Shown: piece after piece, positions 41,926 to 51,019 of the stretch
Numbering within the stretch: position 1 is the first letter of the stretch
Layout: the number at the start of each line of letters is the position of its first letter
Origin: Streptomyces hilarionis
Lineage (GTDB): Bacteria; Actinomycetota; Actinomycetes; Streptomycetales; Streptomycetaceae
Reading direction: 5' to 3'
DNA length: 64,000 nt
Assembly: GCF_024539675.1 (NCBI RefSeq)
Contig: NZ_JAHHIT010000002.1
Coordinates: 62,001-126,000 of the forward strand
Made by a program: the position numbers and the translations under genes
Notes under the pieces: generated by a model
What the model saw: only the letters and a program-made list of their open reading frames with translations
What the model was told of the DNA's origin: nothing
Databases searched by the model: none

Positions 41926-42564
41926 CTACTGCTCCGGGATCAGCAGCCGCGCGGCCGCCGCGGCCGTCCGGGAGCCCACTCCCAGCGCCAGCGCCGCGCG
42001 CAGATCCTCGCCGGTGTCCACGTCCTGGCGCACGGAATCCACCGCGTCGAGACGGAGTTCCTCGGCGCCGCCGGCCTGGTGGCGGGCCCGTGAATCCGCG
42101 CCGAATGCGGGGCGCAGCGCATGGCCGGGGGCGGCGGTGAGAAGCGTGGTGCCGACCGCGGCCGCGTCCGGGAGGAAAGCGCGGGGGAATTCCGCGGCCG
42201 CGGCCAGGACGCGCGCCAATTCCGCCGGGCGCAGCGCCGGCAGATCGGCGTTGAGGGCGGCGAGCGGGGAATCCGGGCGAAAGGCCCGCACGGCGGCCGC
42301 TCCGTGCGCCAGGGCGGCGTTGAGACCCGCGCGCGGCTCGTCCGGGACGATCCGGGCGCCGAGCGCCGCCAGGATGCGCGAGGCCAGCGCGTCGTCCGTG
42401 ACTACGGCCACATCGCGCACGTCCGGCGAGGCCAGCGCGGCGGCCACGGTGTCCTCGGCGAAGGCCAGGGCGAGTCCGGGGCGCAGCCCGTCGCCGGCGG
42501 TGTCCGCGAGCCTGCTCTTGGCCAGCGCCAAGGGCTTCAGGGGTATGACCAAGCTCCACTGCAC
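41926..42564 (-). CDS. cofC: Phosphoenolpyruvate/2-phospholactate guanylyltransferase (F420 synthesis)
   Basis: A 212-residue nucleotidyltransferase of the CofC/FbiD family, which activates phosphoenolpyruvate or 2-phospho-L-lactate with GTP in coenzyme F420 synthesis. Markers are the opening VIPLKPLALAKSRLAD, VAVVTDDA, the GLNAALAHGAAAVR helix, the ALNADLPALRPAEL metal site and GTTLLTAAPGHALRPAFG. Other F420 genes (fbiA, fbiB, fbiC) are not in the window, which is usual. Confidence 0.92.
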   Translation of the reverse strand: MQWSLVIPLKPLALAKSRLADTAGDGLRPGLALAFAEDTVAAALASPDVRDVAVVTDDALASRILAALGARIVPDEPRAGLNAALAHGAAAVRAFRPDSPLAALNADLPALRPAELARVLAAAAEFPRAFLPDAAAVGTTLLTAAPGHALRPAFGADSRARHQAGGAEELRLDAVDSVRQDVDTGEDLRAALALGVGSRTAAAAARLLIPEQ

Positions 42565-42727
42565 CGGCGTACCGTCCCTCTCTCGTCGCGGACATTGTCA
42601 CCCGGCCCGTCCGCAGGTCGCGGAGGCGGGCGTACGGTGTTCTCGACAGACCAGCGGCCCGGGGCGACACTTGTGCGGCCCCGGGTCCAGGAGCAGGCCT
42701 TGGGAAGTCCTAGAGGAAGGTGTCCGC

Positions 42728-43531
42728 GTGCCCCGCCGCAGAATCGGCTTCTGGTACCGCTTCGCAGCGGTCCTCTGCAAACCCTGGCTGGTGGTTCTGC
42801 TCAAGCGGGACTGGCGCGGAATGGAGCACATTCCGGCCGAGGGTGGATTTATCACCGCGGTGAACCACAATTCGCATGTCGACCCCTTCGCGTACGCCCA
42901 TTTCCAGTACAACAGCGGACGGGTGCCGCGATTCCTGGCGAAGAGCGGGCTTTTCAAGGAGGGATTCGTCGGCGCCGCGATGCGTGGCACCGGACAGATC
43001 CCCGTCTACCGCGAGAGCACGGACGCGCTGAGCGCCTTCCGGGCCGCGATCGAGGCAGTGGAGCGCGGCGAGTGCGTCGCGTTCTACCCCGAGGGCACCC
43101 TCACCCGCGACCCCGACGGCTGGCCCATGACGGCCAAGACCGGCGCGGCGCGCGTGGCACTGCAGACGAAGTGCCCGGTGATCCCCGTAGCCCAGTGGGG
43201 CGCCAACGAACTGCTGCCGCCCTACGCCAGGAAGCCCCACCTCCTTCCGCGCAAGACCCACCATGTGCTCGCGGGCCCGCCCGTGGACCTCACCCGGTTC
43301 TACGGCCACGAGATGACCCCCGAGCTCCTGAAGGAGGCGACGGAGGTCATCATGGCGGCCGTCACCGCCCAGCTGGAGGAGATCCGCGGCGAGAAGGCGC
43401 CCGAGAGGCCGTACGACCCGCGCCGGGAGCGGATCGAGCAGCGCCGCCGCACCCAGGCGGAGACCGGCGCGGAGAGCGGCCCGGGGACCGGTCACGCGCA
43501 AGCCCGTCACGAGGGGGAGAACAGCAAGTGA
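42728..43531 (+). CDS. 1-acylglycerol-3-phosphate acyltransferase-type protein (PlsC family)
   Basis: A 267-residue membrane-associated acyltransferase. The catalytic HX4D motif is NHNSHVDPFAYAH, followed by the glycerophosphate-binding YPEGTLTRD block and VIPVAQWG. An N-terminal hydrophobic stretch (FAAVLCKPWLVVLL) anchors it. The start is a GTG after GAGGAAGG. The C-terminal 50 residues are charged and likely disordered. The stop overlaps the gpsA start (GTGA), matching the shared substrate: gpsA makes the glycerol-3-phosphate backbone of the same phospholipids. Confidence 0.92.
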   Translation: MPRRRIGFWYRFAAVLCKPWLVVLLKRDWRGMEHIPAEGGFITAVNHNSHVDPFAYAHFQYNSGRVPRFLAKSGLFKEGFVGAAMRGTGQIPVYRESTDALSAFRAAIEAVERGECVAFYPEGTLTRDPDGWPMTAKTGAARVALQTKCPVIPVAQWGANELLPPYARKPHLLPRKTHHVLAGPPVDLTRFYGHEMTPELLKEATEVIMAAVTAQLEEIRGEKAPERPYDPRRERIEQRRRTQAETGAESGPGTGHAQARHEGENSK

Positions 43532-44538
43532 GCAAGTCCGTGAAGGCGGCGGTGTTCAGCGCCGGTTCGTGGGGGACGGCCTTCGGCATGGTGCTCGCCG
43601 ACGCGGGCTGCGACGTCACCCTGTGGGCGCGTCGCCCCGAGGTGGCCGACGCGATCAACACCACCCGGGCCAACCCCGACTACTTCCCCGGCATCGAGCT
43701 CCCGGAGAACCTGCGGGCCACGACGGATCCCGCCGAGGCCGCCGCCGGCGCCGACTACACGGTCCTGTCGGTGCCCTCGCAGACGCTGCGCGCCAACCTC
43801 GCCGAGTGGACGCCCCTGCTCGCTGCGGACACCGTCCTGGTGTCGTTGATGAAGGGCGTCGAGCTCGGCACGACCATGCGGATGAGCGAGGTCGTCGAGG
43901 ACGTCGCGAAGGTGGGCCCGGGCCGCGTCGCCGTGGTGACCGGCCCCAACCTGGCCAGGGAGATCGCCTCGCGCAGGCCGGCCGCGGCCGTGGTCGCCTG
44001 CACCGACGAGGCCGTCGCCCAGAAGCTCCAGGCCGCCTGCCACACGCCCTATTTCCGGCCCTACACCAACACCGACGTGGTGGGCTGCGAGCTGGGCGGC
44101 GCGGTCAAGAACGTCATCGGGCTCGCGGTCGGCATCGCCGACGGCATGGGCCTGGGCGACAACGCCAAGGGCTCGCTGATCACCCGCGGCCTCGCCGAGA
44201 CCACCCGGCTGGGCCTGGCCATGGGCGCGGACCCGCTCACCTTCGCCGGACTCGCCGGGCTCGGCGACCTGGTGGCGACCTGCTCCTCGCCGCTGTCGCG
44301 CAACCACACCTTCGGCACCAACCTCGGCAAGGGCATGACGCTTCAGGAGACCATCGCGGTCACCCGGCAGACCGCCGAGGGCGTCAAGTCCTGTGAGTCG
44401 GTGCTCGATCTGGCGCGGCGGCACGGCGTCGACATGCCGATCACCGAGACGGTCGTCGCCATCGTGCACGAGGGCAAGCCTCCGGTCGTCGCCGTCAAGG
44501 AGCTCATGTCGCGCAGCGCGAAGCCGGAGCGACGCTGA
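43528..44538 (+). CDS. gpsA: Glycerol-3-phosphate dehydrogenase [NAD(P)+]
   Basis: A 336-residue enzyme that reduces dihydroxyacetone phosphate to sn-glycerol-3-phosphate for phospholipid synthesis. The Rossmann motif is AVFSAGSWGTAFGMVLAD, with Ser in place of the first Gly of the usual GAGSWGT. Catalytic and substrate motifs include VTGPNLAREIA, GCELGGAVKNVIGLAVGIADG and the GLGDLVATCSSPLSRNHTFG loop. GTG start overlapping the acyltransferase stop by 4 bases; next gene ddl is 59 bases downstream. Confidence 0.97.
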   Translation: MSKSVKAAVFSAGSWGTAFGMVLADAGCDVTLWARRPEVADAINTTRANPDYFPGIELPENLRATTDPAEAAAGADYTVLSVPSQTLRANLAEWTPLLAADTVLVSLMKGVELGTTMRMSEVVEDVAKVGPGRVAVVTGPNLAREIASRRPAAAVVACTDEAVAQKLQAACHTPYFRPYTNTDVVGCELGGAVKNVIGLAVGIADGMGLGDNAKGSLITRGLAETTRLGLAMGADPLTFAGLAGLGDLVATCSSPLSRNHTFGTNLGKGMTLQETIAVTRQTAEGVKSCESVLDLARRHGVDMPITETVVAIVHEGKPPVVAVKELMSRSAKPERR

Positions 44539-44597
44539 GCCAACGCGGCGGGCGGACGCTGACTCCCGGCCCTACCACCGGGTACTCTCAAGCCGAT

Positions 44598-45755
44598 ATG
44601 AGCACCGAGAACCTCCCCCAGAGCCCTCAGCAGCCCGTCCGCAAGCCGCGGGTGGCCGTCGTCTTCGGCGGCCGCAGCTCCGAGCACGGGATCTCCGTGG
44701 TGACCGCCGGCGCGGTCCTCAGGGCCATCGACCGGACCAAGTACGAAGTCCTGCCGATCGGCATCACCCGCGAGGGCCGCTGGTTCCTCACCGCCGACGA
44801 ACCCGAGCGCATGGCGATCACCGACCGCCGCACGCCCGACGTCGAGGAGCTCGCCGAGTCGCGGGACGGCGGAGTGGTGCTCCCCGTCGACCCCGCCAAC
44901 CGCGAAGTCGTCTACTACGAGCCGGGATCGGTGCCCAAGGCGCTCGGCGAGGTCGACGTCGTCTTCCCGGTGCTGCACGGCCCCTACGGCGAGGACGGCA
45001 CCCTCCAGGGCCTGCTGGAGCTCTCCGGCGTCCCGTACGTGGGTTCGGGCGTGCTCGCCTCGGCCGTGGGCCAGGACAAGGAGTACATGAAGCGGGTGTT
45101 CACCTCCTTCGGGCTCAAGGTCGGCCCGTACGTGGTGATCCGCCCGCGCGAGTGGGAGCAGGACGAGCCGGGCGCCCGCAAGAAGATCGTCGACCTCGCC
45201 GGCGAGCACGGCTGGCCGCTCTTCGTGAAGCCCGCGCGCGCGGGCTCGTCCATCGGCATCACCAAGGTCGACGACCTGTCCGGCCTGGACGAGGCGATCG
45301 CCGAGGCCCGGCGCCACGACCCGAAGATCCTCGTCGAGGCGGCGCTGCGGGGCCGCGAGATCGAGTGCGGCGTCCTGGAGTTCGAGGACGGTCCCCGCGC
45401 CTCGCTCCCGGCCGAGATCCCGCCGCCGGACGCGCACGCCTACTACGACTTCGACGCCAAGTACATCGACTCGACCCCCGGGATCGTCCCCGCGCCGCTG
45501 ACGGACGAGGAGACGGCGCAGGTCCGCAGGCTGGCGGTGGACGCCTTCGACGCGGCGTCCTGCGAGGGCCTGGTCCGCGCGGACTTCTTCCTCACGGAGG
45601 ACGGCGAGTTCGTCATCAACGAGATCAACACGATGCCCGGCTTCACGCCGATCTCGATGTACCCCAAGATGTGGCAGGAGACCGGGATCGGCTACCCCGA
45701 GCTGGTGGACCGTCTGGTGCAGGCGGCGCTGCGCAGGTCCACCGGACTGCGCTGA
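44598..45755 (+). CDS. ddlA: D-alanine--D-alanine ligase
   Basis: A 385-residue ATP-grasp ligase that makes D-Ala-D-Ala for peptidoglycan. Signatures are VVFGGRSSEHGISVVTAGAV near the N terminus, HGPYGEDGTLQGLLEL, the ATP-grasp core KPARAGSSIGITKV and the metal-binding FFLTEDGEFVINEINTMPGF. The tyrosine at the KYIDSTPG omega-loop position supports a vancomycin-sensitive D-Ala-D-Ala, not D-Ala-D-Lac, ligase. Confidence 0.96.
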   Translation: MSTENLPQSPQQPVRKPRVAVVFGGRSSEHGISVVTAGAVLRAIDRTKYEVLPIGITREGRWFLTADEPERMAITDRRTPDVEELAESRDGGVVLPVDPANREVVYYEPGSVPKALGEVDVVFPVLHGPYGEDGTLQGLLELSGVPYVGSGVLASAVGQDKEYMKRVFTSFGLKVGPYVVIRPREWEQDEPGARKKIVDLAGEHGWPLFVKPARAGSSIGITKVDDLSGLDEAIAEARRHDPKILVEAALRGREIECGVLEFEDGPRASLPAEIPPPDAHAYYDFDAKYIDSTPGIVPAPLTDEETAQVRRLAVDAFDAASCEGLVRADFFLTEDGEFVINEINTMPGFTPISMYPKMWQETGIGYPELVDRLVQAALRRSTGLR

Positions 45756-45806
45756 TCCGGGGGCGGCCGGTCCGGGACCGGGCGGGGGCCGGTCCGGTCG
45801 GACGGT

Positions 45807-46307
45807 CTAGTCGGCGATCCCCTCGGGGATCGCCTTCTTGATGGCGGGGGCCAGGTCGATCAGGACGCCGGAGGTGTCCGTGCCGGCCGGCACGGACACC
45901 TCGACATAGGCGCTGCGACTGGCCGTGGTGAAGCGGCTGCCCCCGCCGTCCCGCGTCTCCATCAGCCAGTCGACGCCGTCGACCCCGCCGGCCACCGCGT
46001 CCGGGTCCGCCCCCTCGGCGACCTTGGGGTCGATCATCTTCGGCGGCCGCGCGACACCGCAGCGCAGTATGATCTCCGGACCTCCCCAGCCCGCGGTGAG
46101 CGCGGAGGCGGGCTCGGGATCGTGGCGGCTCTCCCCGTCCACCTTCGACGGCAGTACCTTGTCCAGGTCCCGGCACAGCTTCGCGGCTTTCGCGCCGGGA
46201 CGGGGAACCGCCGTCGACGCGTTGTCGTCTGCTGAGGAGCAGCCCGCGAGCGTGATCAGCAGGACGAGCGCGGGCAGGCCGACGGGCCGGTGACGGAAGA
46301 GGTTCAC
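45807..46307 (-). CDS. DUF3515 lipoprotein
   Basis: A 166-residue putative lipoprotein: signal peptide with lipobox LAGC at residues 20-23, then a mature domain of the actinobacterial DUF3515 family containing CRDLDKVLPSKVDGE, GWGGPEIILRCGV and GVDWLME. Two cysteines (before DLDKVL and in LRCGV) could form a disulfide outside the membrane. Function unknown; it is regularly found near ddl and thiL in actinobacteria. Confidence 0.88.
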   Translation of the reverse strand: MNLFRHRPVGLPALVLLITLAGCSSADDNASTAVPRPGAKAAKLCRDLDKVLPSKVDGESRHDPEPASALTAGWGGPEIILRCGVARPPKMIDPKVAEGADPDAVAGGVDGVDWLMETRDGGGSRFTTASRSAYVEVSVPAGTDTSGVLIDLAPAIKKAIPEGIAD

Positions 46308-46327
46308 CGGCCAAGGGTAGACGGGGG

Positions 46328-46561
46328 CTACAGATGCACGACCGGACAGGTCAGGGTGCGGGTGATCCCGTCCACCTGCTGGACCTTGGCGACCACCATG
46401 CGGCCGAGGTCGTCCACGGTGTCGGCCTGGGCGCGCACGATCACGTCATAGGGTCCCGTCACGTCCTCGGCCTGGACCACGCCAGGGATTTTGCCGATCT
46501 CCTCGGCGACGGTCGACGCTTTGCCGACGTCCGTCTGGATCAGGATGTACGCCTGTACCAC
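46328..46561 (-). CDS. Stand-alone Lrp/AsnC ligand-binding (RAM) domain protein
   Basis: A 77-residue protein consisting only of the RAM domain of Lrp/AsnC regulators (VVQAYILIQTDVGKASTVAE, GPYDVIVRAQADTVDDLGRM, VDGITRTLTCPVV), with no DNA-binding part. Such proteins form dimers or higher oligomers and may bind amino acids or modulate full-length Lrp proteins. The GTG start follows GGAGG; the longer frame upstream to 46741 is unsupported. Confidence 0.88.
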   Translation of the reverse strand: MVQAYILIQTDVGKASTVAEEIGKIPGVVQAEDVTGPYDVIVRAQADTVDDLGRMVVAKVQQVDGITRTLTCPVVHL

Positions 46562-46770
46562 GGAACCTCCAGGGCGGCCACGAGGATCATGTGGGGAAAA
46601 GGAACGCCACGGTATCGCGTCGCCGCGCGCCGCGGGGAGACCTACGAGGACCACGGCGCGCGCGCCGGGGTGCGGGGGCACGAAAGACGTCGACGGACGC
46701 CTCGACCGTATCGAGGACACTGGGTATGCGCTACCGGGCACAAACAGGTACAGAAGGGGCCGAAGGGTAA

Positions 46771-47736
46771 ATGAAGGGCACTGTTGGTGAACTCGGCGAG
46801 TTCGGGCTCATCAGGGAGCTCACCTCCCGTCTCACCACCACCCCCGCGGTCCGGGTCGGCCCCGGCGACGACGCCGCGGTGGTCGCCGCGCCCGACCGCA
46901 GGGTCGTGGCCAGCACCGACATCCTGCTGGAGGGCAGGCACTTCCGCCGCGACTGGTCGACGGCCTACGACGTCGGCCGCAAGGCCGCCGCGCAGAACCT
47001 CGCCGACATCGCCGCCATGGGCGCGGTGCCGACGGCCCTGCTCCTCGGCCTCGTGGTGCCCGCCGAACTCCCCGTGACCTGGCCGTCGGAGATGATGGAC
47101 GGCCTGCGCGACGAGTGCCAGGTGGCGGGCGCCTCCGTGGTCGGCGGCGACGTCGTGCGGGGCGACACGATCATGGTGTCGATCACCGCGCTCGGCGATC
47201 TGCGCAACCAGGAGCCCGTCACCCGGGGCGGCGCCCAGCCCGGCGACCTGGTCGCGGTGACCGGCTGGCTCGGCTGGTCCGCCGCCGGGTACGCGGTCCT
47301 CTCGCGCGGCTTCCGCTCGCCCCGCGCGTTCGTGGAGGCCCATCGCCGTCCCGAACCGCCGTACCACGCCGGTCCGGCGGCGGCCGCGCTCGGCGCGACG
47401 GCGATGTGCGACGTCAGCGACGGACTGATCGCCGACCTCGGGCACATCGCGGAGGCCAGCAAGGTCCGCATCGACATCCGGTCGGGCGCCATAGACATCC
47501 CCACCCAGATGAACGACATCGGGCAGGCCGTCGGCGTCGACCCCATGCAGTGGGTGCTCACCGGGGGAGAGGACCACGCCATCGTGGCCACGTTCCCGCC
47601 GGACGTGAAACTCCCCGCCCGCTGGAAGGTCATCGGCGAGGTGCTCAACCCCTCCGCACTGCCGCAGGTCACGGTCGACGGCGCGCCCTGGACCAGCAAG
47701 GGCGGCTGGGACCACTTCGGGGACATGGAGTCGTGA
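46771..47736 (+). CDS. thiL: Thiamine-monophosphate kinase
   Basis: A 321-residue kinase of the PurM/HypE/SelD-like fold that makes thiamine diphosphate from the monophosphate. Motifs are [20 protein letters not shown] (Mg-binding acidic pair near D33-D34), [28 protein letters not shown] and [18 protein letters not shown]. The stop overlaps the thiD start (GTGA), placing the last two thiamine enzymes in one transcript. Confidence 0.96.
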   Translation: MKGTVGELGEFGLIRELTSRLTTTPAVRVGPGDDAAVVAAPDRRVVASTDILLEGRHFRRDWSTAYDVGRKAAAQNLADIAAMGAVPTALLLGLVVPAELPVTWPSEMMDGLRDECQVAGASVVGGDVVRGDTIMVSITALGDLRNQEPVTRGGAQPGDLVAVTGWLGWSAAGYAVLSRGFRSPRAFVEAHRRPEPPYHAGPAAAALGATAMCDVSDGLIADLGHIAEASKVRIDIRSGAIDIPTQMNDIGQAVGVDPMQWVLTGGEDHAIVATFPPDVKLPARWKVIGEVLNPSALPQVTVDGAPWTSKGGWDHFGDMES

Positions 47737-48548
47737 CCGCCCAGGGGACCCCGCCCCGGGTGCTGACCGTGGCGGGCTCCGACTCCGGCGGCGGGGCCGG
47801 GATCCAGGCCGACCTGAAGACGATGCTCGCCCTCGGCGTGCACGGCATGAGCGTCGTCACGGCCGTCACCGCGCAGAACTCCCTCGGCGTGCGGGGGGCG
47901 TGGGAACTGCCGGCGGAGGCGGTCCGCGCCCAGTACCGCAGCGTCGTCGACGACATCGGCGTGCAGGCGGTCAAGACGGGCATGCTCTCCTCCGCCGAAC
48001 TCGTCGAGACCGTCGCCGACTTGCTGGCCGGGACCGACGCCCCCGTGGTCGTCGACCCGGTCGGCGTCTCCAAGCACGGCGACCCGCTGCTGGCCGCCTC
48101 CGCGCTGGACTGCGTGCGCGCGAAGCTGCTGCCGCGGGCCACCGTCGCCACCCCCAACCTCGACGAGGTGGCCCAACTGACCGGCGTGCGGGTCGAGTCC
48201 GAGGAGCAGCTCAGGGACGCGGCGGCCGCCGTGCTGGCGTTCGGACCGCGCTGGGCGCTGATCAAGGGCGGCCATCTGCCCGGCGACGCGGTGGACCTGC
48301 TGACGGACGGCGTCGAGGAGTACTGGCTGCGCGCCCCGCGGCACGACAACCGGCACTCGCACGGCACCGGCTGCACCCTCGCCTCGGCGATCGCCTCCCA
48401 GCTCGCGCGGGGGCGCTCGGTGCCGGAGGCGGTGACGGAGGCGAAGAGCTACGTCACCGGGGCGATCGCCGCCGGGTTCGCGCTCGGCGCGGGCATCGGA
48501 CCCGTGGACCACGGCTGGGCCCTCACACGGGGCGCCCCGACCGCCTGA
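47733..48548 (+). CDS. thiD: Hydroxymethylpyrimidine/phosphomethylpyrimidine kinase
   Basis: A 271-residue ribokinase-fold enzyme phosphorylating HMP and HMP-phosphate in thiamine synthesis. Signatures: [21 protein letters not shown] at the N terminus, [31 protein letters not shown] and the anion hole [18 protein letters not shown] start inside the thiL stop. A terminator shared with convergent rpmB follows. Confidence 0.96.
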   Translation: MTAQGTPPRVLTVAGSDSGGGAGIQADLKTMLALGVHGMSVVTAVTAQNSLGVRGAWELPAEAVRAQYRSVVDDIGVQAVKTGMLSSAELVETVADLLAGTDAPVVVDPVGVSKHGDPLLAASALDCVRAKLLPRATVATPNLDEVAQLTGVRVESEEQLRDAAAAVLAFGPRWALIKGGHLPGDAVDLLTDGVEEYWLRAPRHDNRHSHGTGCTLASAIASQLARGRSVPEAVTEAKSYVTGAIAAGFALGAGIGPVDHGWALTRGAPTA

Positions 48549-48595
48549 CGGCCGCGCCCCGCGCTCCGCGTCCCACGGGACGCGGCACAGCAAAA

Positions 48596-48622
48596 AGCCG
48601 GTCCACACTGGGTGGACCGGCT
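48596..48622 (-). terminator. Terminator of rpmB (also facing thiD)
   Basis: 11-bp perfect stem (48596-48606 with 48612-48622), 5-base loop. On the minus strand it is followed by a run of five T, marking it as the rpmB terminator. Confidence 0.85.
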
Positions 48623-48700
48623 CGATGCAGCGAACCAGCAGTGGCCGCGCGCGAGGGGTTCCCCCCGGCTCGAACGGAGTCGAGATCAGGGGGACGTGCG

Positions 48701-48886
48701 TCAGCGCGAGACCTTGCCGGCCTTGATGCACGAGGTGCAAGCGTTCACGCGCTTCGGCGTCCCGCCGACCACGGTACGGACGCGCTGGATGTTGGGGTTC
48801 CAGCGACGGGACGTACGGCGGTGCGAAAACGAGATGTTGTTGCCGAAGCTCGGCCCCTTGCCACAGACGTCGCAGTTGGCAGCCAC
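48701..48886 (-). CDS. rpmB: 50S ribosomal protein L28 (zinc-ribbon form)
   Basis: A 61-residue L28. [11 protein letters not shown] near the start and CTSCIKAGK near the end form the four-cysteine (C+) zinc site, and [14 protein letters not shown] is the family core. The conserved divergent partner is the DAK/FakA-like gene. A perfect 22-bp palindrome lies 35 bases upstream. Confidence 0.96.
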   Translation of the reverse strand: MAANCDVCGKGPSFGNNISFSHRRTSRRWNPNIQRVRTVVGGTPKRVNACTSCIKAGKVSR

Positions 48887-48920
48887 GGGTCACTCCAAAG
48901 ACTTCAGATGCACTTACGGA

Positions 48921-48942
48921 TGATCCCGGCATGCCGGGATCA
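48921..48942. promoter_or_regulatory. Perfect 22-bp palindrome upstream of rpmB
   Basis: TGATCCCGGCATGCCGGGAT plus CA: all 22 bases are symmetric. It is followed by AGGATCT twice in a row. Lying 35-56 bases before rpmB, it is in the 5' leader or promoter, either an operator or an RNA hairpin that could serve L28 autoregulation. Confidence 0.55.
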
Positions 48943-49163
48943 GGATCTAGGATCTGAGTGGCGGTGCCAGGGGGATGGCCCGATGCGGATCGGGCAACCG
49001 GAGCAGCATACAACGACTGCGCCGGTACAACGAAACTACCATGGCTGCTCAGGGGCCCGGCCCGCGCCCGGGGCGGCTCCGTCCGCCGCGGCCCGGCCCG
49101 CTTGCCGCCGTTCACCCGTCCGGGGTCTACGCTGCGTCCAGTCCAGCAGCCAGGGAGGCGCAG

Positions 49164-50948
49164 GTGGCGCAGGTGCCGCAGACATTCTTCGATGCTCTCG
49201 CGGTGCGCACCTGGTGCGGCCTCGCCCTGGCGGCCCTGGGGCGGGCGCGTGAGGAGATCGACGCGATCAACGTCTACCCGGTCGCGGACGGGGACACCGG
49301 CACCAACCTGTACCTGACCGTCGAGTCGGCGGCGACCGCCGTGGAGGCGGTGTTCGCCGGGTACGAGGCCGGTTCGGGGGCCGGCGGCGCCCACGAGCCC
49401 GCCGGGAAGCCCGCCCTCGCCGACGCCGCCCGCGCGATGGCGCACGGCGCGCTCATCGGGGCGCGCGGCAACTCGGGGACGATCCTCGCGCAGCTGCTGC
49501 GCGGCATGGCCCAGGTGCTCGCCGCCGAGGGTGAGGCCTCTCACACCGACGGACGCGGGCTGCGGCTGGCCCTGCGGCGCGCGGCCGACTCCGCCCGCCA
49601 GGCCGTCGCCCACCCCGTCGAGGGAACCGTCCTGTCGGTCGCCTCGGCCGCCGCGGACGCCGCGCAGACGGCGGTGGGAGCGCAGGGCGCGGAGGGCGAC
49701 TGCGGGACCGTCGCCCGGGCCGCCTACCAGGGGGCCTGCGCGGCGCTCGCCGCGACCCCGGGACAGCTGGCCGTCCTGGAGCACGCCGGGGTCGTCGACG
49801 CGGGCGGCCGGGGACTGGTCGCGGTGCTCGCGGCACTGGTGGAGACGTTCACGGGGGAGGCGCCCGGGTTCTCCCCGGTCGCCTCCGGCGACCCGGCGCG
49901 GGAGCGCGGCGAGCGCCGGGAGCAGAAGGGCCGGAACGGCCGGGAGGGCCGGGAGGGGGCGCCCGGGGCCGACGACGGCGAGGGCTCCGCGCAGGACTGC
50001 GCGGACGGGCCGCAGGGCGAGAGCGGTCCGGCCTTCGAGGTGATCTACCTGCTGGAGGCGGAGGACGCCGCGGTCGGGCGGCTGCGGCAGCGGCTGGACG
50101 CGCTCGGCGACTCGCTCGTCGTGGTCGGCGGCGACGGCCTGTGGAACGTCCACGTGCACGTGGACGACGCCGGTGCCGCCGTGGAGGCCGGCGTCGACGC
50201 GGGCCGGCCCTACCGGATCCGCATCACGCACTTCGGGGCCGGCGACGCGCACACGCGCGGGAGCGAGCGTCCGCCCCGCGAGCGCGTGCAGCGCGCGGTC
50301 GTCGCCGTCGTGCCCGGCGAGGGGCTGGCCGGGCTCTACGCCGAGGCCGGCGCGACCACCGTGCTCGCCCGCCCCGGTGAGCCGCCCGCCAGCGGCGAGC
50401 TCGTCGAGGCCGTGCGACGGGCCCACGCGCGCGAGGTCGTGCTGCTGCCCAACGACGCCGACCTGCGGCACACCGCCGCCGCGGCCGCCGAGCAGGCCCG
50501 CACGGAGGGCATCCGGGTGGCGCTGATCCCGACCCGCTCGGCGGTCCAGGGGATCGCCGCCCTCGCCGTCCACGAGCCGGACCGCCGCTTCGACGAGGAC
50601 GTCGTCTCGATGACCTCGGCGGCCGGCGCGACCCGTCACGCCGAGGTCGTCGTGGCCGAGCGCCAGTCGTGGACCATGGCCGGCATCTGCCAGGCCGGCG
50701 ACGTCCTCGGGCTCGTCGACGGCGACGTGGCGGTCATCGGCTCCGACGTGACCGCCACCGCGGAGACCGTCCTGAACCGCATGCTGTCGGCCGGCGGTGA
50801 ACTCGTCACCCTCGTCCTGGGCGACGAGGCCCCCGAGGGCGTCGCCGAGCGTCTGCAGGCGCGGGTGCGGGAGGCGTACCTCGCGGTGGACACGGTGGTC
50901 TACCGGGGCGGACGGCAGGGAGCCCTGCTGCTGATCGGCGTGGAGTAG
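49164..50948 (+). CDS. DAK-phosphatase/fatty-acid kinase FakA-like protein (YloV family)
   Basis: A 594-residue protein with an N-terminal DhaL (dihydroxyacetone kinase) nucleotide domain: INVYPVADGDTGTNLYLTVE provides the Mg-binding aspartates and GALIGARGNSGTILAQLLRG the second motif. A Gly/Glu-rich linker (about 235-285) leads to a C-terminal DegV-like region (VIYLLEAEDAAVGRL, then VHVHVDDAG, NDADLRHTAAAAAEQART). Firmicute FakA phosphorylates FakB-bound fatty acids; no fakB lies in the window. GTG start after GGGAGG. In most bacteria this gene lies between rpmB and recG. Confidence 0.9.
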   Translation: MAQVPQTFFDALAVRTWCGLALAALGRAREEIDAINVYPVADGDTGTNLYLTVESAATAVEAVFAGYEAGSGAGGAHEPAGKPALADAARAMAHGALIGARGNSGTILAQLLRGMAQVLAAEGEASHTDGRGLRLALRRAADSARQAVAHPVEGTVLSVASAAADAAQTAVGAQGAEGDCGTVARAAYQGACAALAATPGQLAVLEHAGVVDAGGRGLVAVLAALVETFTGEAPGFSPVASGDPARERGERREQKGRNGREGREGAPGADDGEGSAQDCADGPQGESGPAFEVIYLLEAEDAAVGRLRQRLDALGDSLVVVGGDGLWNVHVHVDDAGAAVEAGVDAGRPYRIRITHFGAGDAHTRGSERPPRERVQRAVVAVVPGEGLAGLYAEAGATTVLARPGEPPASGELVEAVRRAHAREVVLLPNDADLRHTAAAAAEQARTEGIRVALIPTRSAVQGIAALAVHEPDRRFDEDVVSMTSAAGATRHAEVVVAERQSWTMAGICQAGDVLGLVDGDVAVIGSDVTATAETVLNRMLSAGGELVTLVLGDEAPEGVAERLQARVREAYLAVDTVVYRGGRQGALLLIGVE

Positions 50949-51019
50949 CCCGGCCGCCCCCCCCCGCGACTCCGTACCGAACTGCACGGGATCGCGGGGT
51001 GCGGGCGAGCGTGGCGCCG

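Noticed and set aside
50956-50966. A short C-run after the DAK gene as a phase-variable tract
   Set aside because: It is intergenic, after the stop codon and before a convergent gene, so its length would not switch a reading frame.
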